Of a stretch of 64,000 nt of DNA, positions 9,093 through 17,367 are shown piece after piece (position 1 is the stretch's first letter; every line of letters begins with the position of its first letter). The translations under genes and the position numbers were made by a program. Under the pieces are notes generated by a model. It saw only the letters and a list, made by a program, of their open reading frames with translations. It was not told the origin of the DNA and made no database searches. Location: positions 558,001 to 622,000 of the forward strand of contig CAWKKD010000009.1 of NCBI GenBank assembly GCA_963850195.1. Direction: 5' to 3'. The DNA is from Actinoallomurus sp963850195. Its GTDB lineage: Bacteria > Actinomycetota > Actinomycetes > Streptosporangiales > Streptosporangiaceae.

Positions 9093-9135
9093 GGTGCCGG
9101 GAGGCCAGCGCGGCATCGCGCGGGCTCCCGGCACC
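9093..9135 (+). terminator. Hairpin after pdxS
   Basis: An 11-bp perfect stem (GGTGCCGGGAG at 9093-9103 with CTCCCGGCACC at 9125-9135) begins four bases past the pdxS stop. The 21-base loop contains a smaller GC helix. It would separate pdxS from the following gene and pdxT. Confidence 0.6.
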
Positions 9136-9249
9136 CACCGGAACGGGGTTCCGCCCTCCACGCCGGCCGGGCGCCGGGTTACGCTGGGCCGCGCCTGACG
9201 GCGTCACGGCTCCGCGGCCACCTCCGGAGCCCGGGAAGGAACGAAGCCC

Positions 9250-9864
9250 ATGGGTTGGTCGGTCGCCTTGGCATGTGCGAGCGTCGGCGGTGCCGGACAG
9301 GCCTTCAGACAGGGGTTGGCCCCGGACCCGGACGCCGCCGCGGGGCTCGCCCGGCGGCTCTACCCGGACGCCACGGTCGTCGAGACCGGCGACACCGTCC
9401 TGGACTTCGCTCTTTGGCCCTACGAGGACGAGCTGTTCGTCGGCGCGTACGGCGAGGCGCTCGTCGTCTGTGACCGCAGGCTCTTCGGCATCGACGACCA
9501 GGCCCGTACCCTCGCCGACGAGATCGCCAGGGCCCTGCCCGGCGCTTCGTGCGGGGTCCTCGTCCTGCACAGCGTGGTGTCCGGCTGCTGGTTCCGCTGG
9601 TACGACGGCGACCGCCCGCAGCGCGACGTCTTCGTGACCGCCGAGGACGGTGTGGTCGTCGATCTCGGCGACCGGCTCGAGGCGGAGGCGCCGTTCTGGA
9701 CGGGGATCGACGGCGGCACCGCCGACGTGCCCCTGCCGTTCGACTACGAGGAGTACGGGCTCGCGCTCGCCCGCGATCACCTGTTCGGCCGCGACATCGC
9801 GCTGCGCGGTGCGGACGGCTTCCTCCCGCTCGAGCTGCCGCTCCGCCGCTTCAAGCTCGCCTGA
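9250..9864 (+). CDS. Conserved actinobacterial protein, resembles DUF6928
   Basis: A 204-aa protein without signal peptide or membrane segments. It has an alpha/beta look, with VVETGDTVLDFALWPYEDELFVGAYGE-type strands near residues 40-70 and an acidic/aromatic C-terminal half. The N-terminal region (variable start, LARRLYPDATV, then LFVGAYGEALVVCDRRL) resembles DUF6928 proteins of actinobacteria, which have no known function; this assignment is from memory and tentative. An alternative is an unnamed paralogue family found near pdxT. It sits between pdxS and pdxT on the same strand, behind the pdxS hairpin, with GGAAGGA upstream of ATG 9250. Confidence 0.7.
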   Translation: MGWSVALACASVGGAGQAFRQGLAPDPDAAAGLARRLYPDATVVETGDTVLDFALWPYEDELFVGAYGEALVVCDRRLFGIDDQARTLADEIARALPGASCGVLVLHSVVSGCWFRWYDGDRPQRDVFVTAEDGVVVDLGDRLEAEAPFWTGIDGGTADVPLPFDYEEYGLALARDHLFGRDIALRGADGFLPLELPLRRFKLA

Positions 9865-9939
9865 GCCCGGCGTGTCGTCTCCGGCGCTGTAACGGGGACT
9901 AAGCTCATTGTTCGTACAAACAGAGTCGAAAGGGCGTTC

Positions 9940-10545
9940 GTGGCTGCCGTACCGACGATCGGTGTTCTGGCGTTGCAGGGCGATGTCCGCGAGCACCTGC
10001 GCGTGCTGGAGTCCTGCGGCGCGCGTACGGGCATGGTCCGCCGGCCCGAGGAGCTGGAGCGCGTCGACGCGCTGGTGATCCCGGGCGGGGAGTCGACCAC
10101 CATCGGTAAGCTCGCCCGCACCTTCGACCTGCTCGAGCCGCTCCGCAAGCGCATCGAGCAGGGCATGCCGACCTACGGATCCTGCGCCGGGATGATCATG
10201 CTCGCCGACCGGATCCTCGACGGCGCCGACGGTCAGGAGACCATCGGCGGCATCGACATGCTCGTACGGCGCAACGCGTTCGGCCGCCAGGTCGATTCCT
10301 TCGAGGGCGACGTACGCGTGACCGGCCTCGACGCGCCGTTCCACGCGGTCTTCATCCGCGCCCCGTGGGTCGAGTCGGTGGGGGAGAGGGCCGAGGCTCT
10401 CGGCAGTGCGGAGTCCGGCGCCTCCGCCGGTAGGATCGTCGCGGTTCGGCAGGGCCATCTTCTCGCGACGTCGTTCCACCCTGAGCTCACCGGTGATCCG
10501 CGGATCCACGAGCTCTTCCTCCAGATGGTGAAGGTGCAGGCCTGA
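9940..10545 (+). CDS. pdxT: Pyridoxal 5'-phosphate synthase, PdxT glutaminase subunit
   Basis: Class I glutamine amidotransferase that hydrolyses glutamine and channels ammonia to PdxS. The 201-aa protein shows the oxyanion loop PGGEST (about 48-53), the nucleophile Cys82 in YGSCAGM and the His-x-Glu pair in SFHPEL near residue 178. GTG 9940 has AAAGGG upstream. Length and all catalytic residues are normal. Confidence 0.97.
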   Translation: MAAVPTIGVLALQGDVREHLRVLESCGARTGMVRRPEELERVDALVIPGGESTTIGKLARTFDLLEPLRKRIEQGMPTYGSCAGMIMLADRILDGADGQETIGGIDMLVRRNAFGRQVDSFEGDVRVTGLDAPFHAVFIRAPWVESVGERAEALGSAESGASAGRIVAVRQGHLLATSFHPELTGDPRIHELFLQMVKVQA

Positions 10546-10670
10546 CGCGGCCACCCTCGCGATGGAGGGGTCCGGTGGTACACCGGCGATACGACACTTC
10601 GTGTTCTTATGAGATTGGAGGCAAGGGGCTTCTTCTTCGGCTCGAGGGCCGAGGCCGCCCCAGAAACCAG

Positions 10671-11423
10671 ATGAGTGGCCACTCCAAATGGGCGACGACG
10701 AAGCACAAGAAGGCGGTCGTCGATGCCAAGCGCGGCAAGCTCTTCGCCAAGCTCATCAAGAACATCGAGGTCGCGGCACGCACCGGCGGCGGTGACCCGG
10801 ACGGCAACCCGACGTTGTACGACGCCATCCAGAAGGCCCGCAAGAGCTCCGTACCGCTCGAGAACATCGAGCGCGCGCGCAAGCGCGGCGGGGGCGAGGA
10901 GGCCGGTGGCGCCGAATGGCAGACCATCATGTACGAGGGCTACGGTCCCGGCGGCGTCGCGGTGCTCATCGAGTGCCTGACCGACAACCGCAACCGCGCC
11001 GCGTCCGACGTGCGCACGGCCCTGACCCGCAACGGCGGCTCGCTCGCCGACCCGGGCTCGGTCTCGTACCTGTTCACCCGCAAGGGCGTCATCCTCCTCT
11101 CCAAGGAGGGGACGACCGAGGACGACGTGATGATGGCGGTCCTGGACGCCGGCGCCGAGGAGGTCAACGACCTCGGTGAGTCGTTCGAGGTGATCAGCGA
11201 GGCCGGTGACCTCGTCGCGGTCCGCAAGGCGCTGCAGGAGGCGGGCGTCGACTACGAGTCCGCCGAGGCGAACTTCCTGCCCAGCGTGAGCGTGCCCCTC
11301 GACGAGGACGGCGCCAAGAAGGTCTTCCGCATGCTGGAGGCGCTCGAGGACAGCGACGACGTACAGAACGTCTTCGCCAACTTCGACGTGTCCGACGAGG
11401 TCATGGAGAAGATCGAGGCCTGA
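10671..11423 (+). CDS. yebC: YebC/TACO1-family protein
   Basis: Cytoplasmic YebC/PmpR family protein, 250 aa. The diagnostic N-terminus MSGHSKWATTKHKKAVVDAK is present, then the second-domain segments YEGYGPGGVAV and NRNRAASDVR. Members act as translation factors that relieve ribosome stalling or as DNA-binding regulators. No clear Shine-Dalgarno precedes ATG 10671, so initiation may be leaderless or weak. Placement between pdxT and the ruv genes matches the usual actinobacterial order (yebC-ruvC-ruvA-ruvB). Confidence 0.95.
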   Translation: MSGHSKWATTKHKKAVVDAKRGKLFAKLIKNIEVAARTGGGDPDGNPTLYDAIQKARKSSVPLENIERARKRGGGEEAGGAEWQTIMYEGYGPGGVAVLIECLTDNRNRAASDVRTALTRNGGSLADPGSVSYLFTRKGVILLSKEGTTEDDVMMAVLDAGAEEVNDLGESFEVISEAGDLVAVRKALQEAGVDYESAEANFLPSVSVPLDEDGAKKVFRMLEALEDSDDVQNVFANFDVSDEVMEKIEA

Positions 11424-11455
11424 TCGGGCGCGCGCATGCCGTAGCGTCGTGGCCT

Positions 11456-12598
11456 GTGCAGATCCGAACGCTCGACCCTGACGACCTCGACGCCTTCGAG
11501 GACCTGAAGATCCGCGCCTTCGGCCTGCGGCCCGCGCACGACTGGCGTACGCCCGCGCTGGCCGACATCGGCGAGGATCGCCTGTTCGGGGTCTACGACG
11601 GCGCCCGGCTGGTGGCCACGGCCAAGACCTTCCCGTTCGAGCAGTGGTGGCACGGCCGAGCGGTGCCCATGGACGGCGTCGCGGGCGTCAGCGTGGCGCC
11701 CGAGGACCGCGGCCGTGGCATCGGACGGCGGCTGGCCACCGCGCTCGTGGAGCGCCTGCAGAGCCGGCCGCTGTCGGCGCTCTACCCGGCCACCGCGCCG
11801 GTCTACCGCGCGGTCGGCTACGAGCACGCGGGCGCCCAGCACTGGGCGACCGTACGGCCCGACGTCCTGCGCACGCTCTCCTCCGGCGCGATCGGCGTGC
11901 GCCGCGCCGGGCCGGACGACGCCGCCGAGGTCGTGGCACTCCTGCGCCGCCTGCACGCCGACGCGCGGGACTGCGGCCCGATCGACCGCGGCGCCGGCTT
12001 CGTCCGCGACCTGCTGAGCGACGCGCGCGTCTACTCCTACCTGGCCGACGACGGCTTCCTGTCCTACGGCTGGGAGAACGGCAACACCCGGCTGGCCGTA
12101 CGCCGCTGCGTGGCCGGCTCCGAGGAGACCGCGCGTGCGCTGTGGTCCATGGTCGGCACCGGTTCCTCGATCGCGCACGAGGTGTACGCCTGCGTCGCGC
12201 CGCACGACCCGATGTTCTGGCTGCTGCGCGACCGCTCCACCGACACAGTGCACCGCGAGTCCTGGATGCTCCGCGTGCTGAACGCCCCCGAGGCCGTCGC
12301 CGCGCGCGGCTTCCCCGAGGGCGTGTCGGTGGACGCGCCCCTCGTCCTCGAGGACGACCTGCGGCCCCTCAACGCCGGCACCTGGCGGCTGAGCGTGGCC
12401 GGCGGGCGCGGGAGCCTCGAGAAGGACGACGCCGGCCGTGACGCCGCCCGGCTGTCCCCGCAGGGCCTGGCGGCCCTCTACGCGGGCCTCCCGATGGCGA
12501 CGCTGCGACGCGCCGGGCTCGCCGAGGGCGGCCGTGCCGCCGACGCGCTGCTCGACGCGGCCTTCGGCGCCACGCCGTTCATGCTCGACTACTTCTAG
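11456..12598 (+). CDS. Eis-like GNAT N-acetyltransferase
   Basis: A 380-aa protein with the Eis-type three-part layout. An N-terminal GNAT domain has the acetyl-CoA loop VAPEDRGRGIGRRL (about 79-92) and the YPATAPVYRAVGY element. A second, degenerate GNAT domain follows, then a C-terminal SCP2-like domain ending in an aromatic residue (DYF), where Eis enzymes use the C-terminal carboxylate in catalysis. Eis relatives acetylate amines of aminoglycosides, polyamines or lysines; the substrate here is unknown. It sits between yebC and ruvC, with GTG 11456 33 bases after yebC, so it may be co-transcribed. Confidence 0.85.
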   Translation: MQIRTLDPDDLDAFEDLKIRAFGLRPAHDWRTPALADIGEDRLFGVYDGARLVATAKTFPFEQWWHGRAVPMDGVAGVSVAPEDRGRGIGRRLATALVERLQSRPLSALYPATAPVYRAVGYEHAGAQHWATVRPDVLRTLSSGAIGVRRAGPDDAAEVVALLRRLHADARDCGPIDRGAGFVRDLLSDARVYSYLADDGFLSYGWENGNTRLAVRRCVAGSEETARALWSMVGTGSSIAHEVYACVAPHDPMFWLLRDRSTDTVHRESWMLRVLNAPEAVAARGFPEGVSVDAPLVLEDDLRPLNAGTWRLSVAGGRGSLEKDDAGRDAARLSPQGLAALYAGLPMATLRRAGLAEGGRAADALLDAAFGATPFMLDYF

Positions 12599-12686
12599 GA
12601 GACACGCCGGGGGTACCCGGAGCCGGTGGGCCTCCAGGACGAGTAACCTCGCTGCGAACACGTGTTCGGGGTCGAGAGGAGCGGTC

Positions 12687-13208
12687 GTGCGGGTGCTGGG
12701 CGTCGACCCCGGGCTCACCAGGTGCGGAGTGGGTGTCGTCGACGGCGCGCCCGGCGCGCCGCTGAAGCTGGTATCGGTGGGCGTCATCCGTACCAGCCCC
12801 GACGAGGACCTGGCCCTGCGGCTCATCGCGCTCGAGCGCGGCATCGAGGCGCTGCTCGACGAGGTGTCGCCGGACGCCGTCGCGGTCGAGCGGGTGTTCA
12901 GCCAGCACAACGTCTCCACCGTCATCGGCACCGCGCAGGCGGGCGCGATCGCCATCGCCTGCGGCGCGCGCCGCGGCCTGCCGGTCGTACTGCACACGCC
13001 GAGCGAGGCCAAGGCCGCCGTGACCGGTAGCGGCCGTGCGGACAAGGCACAGGTGACCGCGATGGTGATGCGGCTGCTGCGGCTCGACACGCCGCCGAAG
13101 CCCGCCGACGCCGCCGACGCGCTCGCCCTGGCCATCTGCCATGTTTGGCGCGGTGGCGCGCAGGCGCGCCTCCAGGCCGCCAAGCTGAGGCAGGGCGGCC
13201 GACCATGA
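12687..13208 (+). CDS. ruvC: Holliday junction resolvase RuvC
   Basis: Endonuclease that cuts Holliday junctions at the end of recombinational repair, working with RuvAB. The 173-aa RNase H-like fold shows the acidic residues expected: Asp in VLGVDPGLTRCG, Glu in AVERVF, and the Asp pair in DAADALALAICH, plus the TGSGRADK loop. GTG 12687 was chosen because GAGAGGA lies six bases upstream and it gives the canonical short N-terminus. ruvA starts 20 bases after the stop. Confidence 0.96.
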   Translation: MRVLGVDPGLTRCGVGVVDGAPGAPLKLVSVGVIRTSPDEDLALRLIALERGIEALLDEVSPDAVAVERVFSQHNVSTVIGTAQAGAIAIACGARRGLPVVLHTPSEAKAAVTGSGRADKAQVTAMVMRLLRLDTPPKPADAADALALAICHVWRGGAQARLQAAKLRQGGRP

Positions 13209-13227
13209 GCCAGGAAGGAACTCGCGA

Positions 13228-13827
13228 GTGATCGCATTCGTCAACGGCCGGGTCGCGTCGGCCGGTCCCGACGGCGCCGTGATCGAGGTCGGCGGTGTCG
13301 GCCTGTCGGTCCTGTGCACGCCCGGCACGATCGCCGGGCTGCGGGTGGGCGACCCCGCGCGCGTGTCCACCTCGCTCGTCGTACGTGAGGACTCCCTCAC
13401 CCTCTACGGCTTCGCCGACGACGACGAGCGCACCGTCTTCGAGCTGCTGCAGACCGCCAGCGGCGTCGGACCGCGGCTGGCGCTGGCGATGCTCGCGGTC
13501 CACACGCCCAACGGGCTGCGCCGCGCCGTCACCACCGAGGACTTCAACGCGCTGACCAGGGTCCCCGGCATCGGCAAGAAGGGCGCCCAGCGCATCGTGC
13601 TGGAGCTGAAGGACCGGCTGGGCGCGCCCCTCGACGAGGAGTCGCCGGTGCCGGCGTTCCGCGCCGACCCGTGGCGTACCCAGGTGCACGCCGGGCTGAC
13701 CAACCTCGGCTGGCCGGGTCGCGACGCCGACGCCGCCGTCGACGCGGTGGCCGCCGAGATCGACGGCCAGGACGTGCCCGACGTCGCCGTCCTGCTGAGG
13801 CTCGCCATGAGGAAGCTGAGCCGATGA
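13228..13827 (+). CDS. ruvA: Holliday junction DNA helicase subunit RuvA
   Basis: Tetrameric Holliday-junction binder that loads RuvB. The 199-aa protein has the N-terminal OB-fold (MIAFVNGRVAS, LYGFADDDER), tandem helix-hairpin-helix motifs (ASGVGPRLALAML and VPGIGKKGAQRIVLELKD) and a C-terminal RuvB-binding domain after an acidic linker. GTG start at 13228; second gene of ruvCAB. Confidence 0.96.
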   Translation: MIAFVNGRVASAGPDGAVIEVGGVGLSVLCTPGTIAGLRVGDPARVSTSLVVREDSLTLYGFADDDERTVFELLQTASGVGPRLALAMLAVHTPNGLRRAVTTEDFNALTRVPGIGKKGAQRIVLELKDRLGAPLDEESPVPAFRADPWRTQVHAGLTNLGWPGRDADAAVDAVAAEIDGQDVPDVAVLLRLAMRKLSR

Positions 13828-13857
13828 CCGTTCCCGCCATGCCAGGGGAGGCGCAGC

Positions 13858-14895
13858 GTGAGTGAGGACCGCTTCGTCTCACCGCTCGCGGACGGCGAGG
13901 AGAAGGTCATCGAGGCGGCGCTGCGCCCCAAGCGCCTCGACGACTTCATCGGCCAGGCTCGCGTACGCGAGCAGCTCTCGCTGGTACTGCAGAGCGCGAT
14001 GCGGCGCGGTCGTCCGCCGGACCATGTCCTGATGTCCGGGCCGCCCGGCCTCGGCAAGACCACCCTCGCCATGATCATCTCCAGCGAGCTCGGCATGCCG
14101 ATGCGGATCTCCTCGGGCCCGGCCATCGAACGGGCCGGCGACCTGGCCGCGGTGCTGTCCACGCTCTCCGAGGGCGAGGTGCTGTTCATCGACGAGATCC
14201 ACCGGATGGCACGCCCGGCCGAGGAGATGCTCTACGTCGCGATGGAGGACTTCCGCGTCGACGTCGTGGTCGGCAAGGGCCCCGGCGCCACCGCGATCCC
14301 ACTCGACATCGCGCCGTTCACGCTGGTCGGCGCCACCACGCGCGCCGGGCTGCTGCCCGCGCCGCTGCGCGACCGGTTCGGGTTCGTCGCGCACATGGAC
14401 TTCTACGAGCCGGAGGAGCTGGAGCGGATCCTCCGGCGCTCGGCGCGGCTCCTCGAGGTCAGCATGGACGACGCGGGCGGCGCCGAGATCGCCCGCCGGT
14501 CACGCGGCACGCCGCGCATCGCCAACCGGCTGCTGCGCCGCGTACGCGACTACGCCGAGGTACGCGCCGACGGTGTCATCACCGAGGAGACGGCGCGGCG
14601 GGCACTGTTGCTGTACGAGGTGGACGCCGAAGGCCTCGACCGGCTCGATCGATCGGTACTCGACGCGCTGCTGCGAAAGTTCGGGGGCGGGCCCGTAGGG
14701 CTGTCCACGCTCGCCGTCGCGGTGGGAGAGGAGCCGGAGACCGTGGAAGTGGTTGCCGAGCCGTTCCTGGTACGAAAAGGGCTGATCGCGCGGACCCCTC
14801 GTGGGCGTATCGCGACGCCCCTGGCCTGGCGACACCTCGGGGTCACGCCACCACCCACGGTTGAAGGTACGCTTTTCGAAGTAACAGAGGAGTGA
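13858..14895 (+). CDS. ruvB: Holliday junction branch-migration motor RuvB
   Basis: Hexameric AAA+ ATPase driving branch migration, 345 aa. Walker A is GPPGLGKTT (about 61-69), Walker B is LFIDEIHR, sensor 1 is VGATTRAG and the arginine-rich sensor 2 region is RGTPRIANRLLRRVRDYA. A winged-helix domain forms the C-terminus. GTG 13858 has GGGGAGG eight bases upstream. Last gene of the ruvCAB operon. Confidence 0.97.
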   Translation: MSEDRFVSPLADGEEKVIEAALRPKRLDDFIGQARVREQLSLVLQSAMRRGRPPDHVLMSGPPGLGKTTLAMIISSELGMPMRISSGPAIERAGDLAAVLSTLSEGEVLFIDEIHRMARPAEEMLYVAMEDFRVDVVVGKGPGATAIPLDIAPFTLVGATTRAGLLPAPLRDRFGFVAHMDFYEPEELERILRRSARLLEVSMDDAGGAEIARRSRGTPRIANRLLRRVRDYAEVRADGVITEETARRALLLYEVDAEGLDRLDRSVLDALLRKFGGGPVGLSTLAVAVGEEPETVEVVAEPFLVRKGLIARTPRGRIATPLAWRHLGVTPPPTVEGTLFEVTEE

Positions 14896-15043
14896 CGAGC
14901 TGCTTCTCGGCGCTCACATCGTTGCCGGGGTTTCGTCAACTCCTTTACACTCCGGAGCTTGGTCGCCGTCGTCATGGCGACGCGCCTTTCGCACGCGAAA
15001 TCGTCGGCGGCAGGCTGAACACACATATCGGAAGGATGCCCCG

Positions 15044-15550
15044 GTGCAGGGCAACATAGAACTCACAGCGCTCTCTCACGTCGTCGCCGCGGGGAAGGGC
15101 GGTAACCCGCTCGTCACGCTCCTGCCGGTGATCCTCATCGGCGTGGTCTTCTATTTCCTCCTGTTTCGCCCGCAGCGTAAGCGCCAGCAGCAGCAGGCAC
15201 GGATGCAGAGCCAGGTCGAGCCGGGACAGCGGGTCATGACCACCGCCGGCATGCTCGGGACGGTCATCGCGATCGAGGACGACGCCGTCGTGCTCGAGAT
15301 CGCGCCGGGCGTCGAGGCCCGTTTCGTACGCCAGGCCATCGGCCAGGTCATCGACGACACGGTCGACGAGGACGAGGACGAGGAGACCGAAGAGGAGACC
15401 ACCGAGGTCGACGAGACCCCGGAGGAGCACGAGACGCTGCAGAACGACGTCGAGGCGAAGACCGAGACTCTCTCCGGTACCCCGGGGAAGCCGGCTGACG
15501 AACCGCTGAACGACGGCGAGAACAACACCGGCAAGAGGCCCTCCGCCTGA
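15044..15550 (+). CDS. yajC: Preprotein translocase subunit YajC
   Basis: Small single-span membrane protein of the SecDF-YajC complex that assists Sec export. The transmembrane helix (LVTLLPVILIGVVFYFLLF, about 23-41) is followed by the family signature RPQRKRQQQ and VEPGQRVMTTAGMLGTV. The 168-aa protein is longer than E. coli YajC (about 110 aa) because of an acidic C-terminal tail of Asp/Glu repeats. GTG 15044 is 148 bases from ruvB; secD follows 32 bases after the stop. Confidence 0.95.
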   Translation: MQGNIELTALSHVVAAGKGGNPLVTLLPVILIGVVFYFLLFRPQRKRQQQQARMQSQVEPGQRVMTTAGMLGTVIAIEDDAVVLEIAPGVEARFVRQAIGQVIDDTVDEDEDEETEEETTEVDETPEEHETLQNDVEAKTETLSGTPGKPADEPLNDGENNTGKRPSA

Positions 15551-15582
15551 TCGCCTGACGCAGACAAAGGACGAAAACGACC

Positions 15583-17367
15583 GTGGCTCCGCCAAACAGA
15601 AATGTTTCGAAACCGGGGCGCGTGCTCATCACGCTGCTCGTGATTGCCGCCGCGCTGGTTGGCCTGATGTTCTGGCAGGGCCAAAAAACCCCAAAGCTTG
15701 CTCTTGACCTGGCCGGGGGCACCACGGTGAACCTCACGGCCCAGCCGACGAAGCCCGGCGCCAAGATCGGTGCCTCCGAGATGACCCAGGCGATCAACAT
15801 CATGCGCGAGCGCGTGAACAGCCTGGGCGTCTCCGAGGCCGAGGTGACCAAACAGGGCAACAACGTCATCATCGTCCAGGTGCCCGGCCAGGGCCAGGAG
15901 CGGGTGGTCAAGCTCATCGGCACCACCGCGAAGCTCGAGTTCCGCCAGGTGCTGGTGGCGGAGCCGGTGGGCGTCAAGCAGACGCCGCCGCCGGCTCCTT
16001 CGCCCTCCCCGACCGGCAAGGGCAAGGCGACCCCGAAGGCCTCGGGCAGCGCCAAGCCGTCCGCGGGCGCCTCGTCCACGCCGTCGCCGAAGGGCCGTGC
16101 GCTCGCCAAGGCGCTGACCGCGCCGACGCCCAAGCCCACGGCCAAGCCGGCCCCCAGTGCCTCCCAGTCGCTGACGCCCGAACAGATGCAGCAGCTTCAG
16201 CAGCTTCAGCAGCAACAGCAACAGCAGCAGGCCGGCGCCGAGGACTTCAGCGGCGTCGACCCCGCGGTCAAGGCGAAGTTCGAGAAGCTGACCTGCACCG
16301 GCAACGACGTCGGCCAGGGCCAGACGCTGGACCCGGCCAAGCAGTCCGCCATCTGCGCCAAGCCCGACCCGAAGACGCACAAGAGCGACTACAAGTTCAT
16401 CGTGAGCCCGGCGCAGATCTCCGGTGAGCAGGTCACCAAGGCGCAGGCCCTCCCGCCGGACCCGCAGTCCGGCCGCGTGCAGTGGACCGTCAGCCTCGAC
16501 ATGAACGGCACCGCCACCAAGGCGTTCGCCGACTTCACCCAGAAGGCCGCGGCGCTCGGCGAGGCCAACACCCGCAACCACTTCGCGATCGTCCTCGACG
16601 GCACGGTCTACTCCTGGCCGAGCGTCAAGGAGGCGATCACCTCTGGCAACGCGCAGATCGAGGGTCAGTTCGGCCAGCAGGAGGCCAACGACCTCGCCGA
16701 CGTGCTCAAGTACGGCGCGCTGCCGCTGAAGTTCCAGCAGAGCTCGATCGAGTCGGTCTCCGCGACGCTCGGCAAGGACCAGCTGCTGGCCGGCCTCGGC
16801 GCGGGCGCGATCGGCCTCGCCCTGGTCGTGCTCTACTGCCTGCTCTACTACCGGGGCCTCGGCCTCGTCGCGATCTCCAGCCTGATCGTCGCGGGCAGCC
16901 TGACCTACGAGTCGATCGTGCTGCTCGGGAAGTTCATCGACTTCCGCATGTCCCTCGCGGGCATCGCCGGTGCCATCGTCGCGATCGGCATCACGGCGGA
17001 CTCGTTCGTGGTCTTCTTCGAACGGCTACGTGACGAAGTGCGTGAGGGGCGCAGCCTGCGTACCGCGGTCGAACGCGGCTGGCACCGTGCCCGGCGCACG
17101 ATCATCGTGGCGGACGCGGTGTCCTTCATCGCCGCGCTCCTCCTCTACTGGTTCACGATCGGCGGCGTGAAGGGTTTCGCCTTCACGCTTGGTTTGACCA
17201 CCCTCATCGACGTGGTGGTGGTGTTCTTCTTCACCAAGCCCCTGGTCACCGTGCTCGCCCGTACGAGGTTCTTCGGCGGCGGACACCGGTGGTCCGGGCT
17301 TGATCCGAGCACGCTGGGCGTCAGGGTGAACTCCGCCGCCCGTACCGCCACCACCAAGGAGGCCTGA
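15583..17367 (+). CDS. secD: Protein translocase subunit SecD
   Basis: RND-family membrane protein that uses the proton-motive force to complete Sec-dependent export. The 594-aa protein has a first TM helix (about 13-31), the conserved LALDLAGGT motif, the large extracytoplasmic domain and five C-terminal TM helices with the FVVFFERLRDE motif. The external domain is split by a low-complexity linker of about 95 residues: Pro/Ser/Lys/Ala-rich, then a glutamine run at residues 201-216. GTG 15583 follows yajC and the stop overlaps the secF start by one base (TGATG). Confidence 0.96.
   Translation: MAPPNRNVSKPGRVLITLLVIAAALVGLMFWQGQKTPKLALDLAGGTTVNLTAQPTKPGAKIGASEMTQAINIMRERVNSLGVSEAEVTKQGNNVIIVQVPGQGQERVVKLIGTTAKLEFRQVLVAEPVGVKQTPPPAPSPSPTGKGKATPKASGSAKPSAGASSTPSPKGRALAKALTAPTPKPTAKPAPSASQSLTPEQMQQLQQLQQQQQQQQAGAEDFSGVDPAVKAKFEKLTCTGNDVGQGQTLDPAKQSAICAKPDPKTHKSDYKFIVSPAQISGEQVTKAQALPPDPQSGRVQWTVSLDMNGTATKAFADFTQKAAALGEANTRNHFAIVLDGTVYSWPSVKEAITSGNAQIEGQFGQQEANDLADVLKYGALPLKFQQSSIESVSATLGKDQLLAGLGAGAIGLALVVLYCLLYYRGLGLVAISSLIVAGSLTYESIVLLGKFIDFRMSLAGIAGAIVAIGITADSFVVFFERLRDEVREGRSLRTAVERGWHRARRTIIVADAVSFIAALLLYWFTIGGVKGFAFTLGLTTLIDVVVVFFFTKPLVTVLARTRFFGGGHRWSGLDPSTLGVRVNSAARTATTKEA
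16183..16230 (+). repeat. CAG/CAA-rich glutamine repeat inside secD
   Basis: Sixteen codons, nearly all CAG or CAA with three CTT/ATG interruptions, encode an almost pure glutamine run. The pattern includes two exact CAGCTTCAG units, so slippage may have expanded it. It lies in the SecD external linker. Confidence 0.8.
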
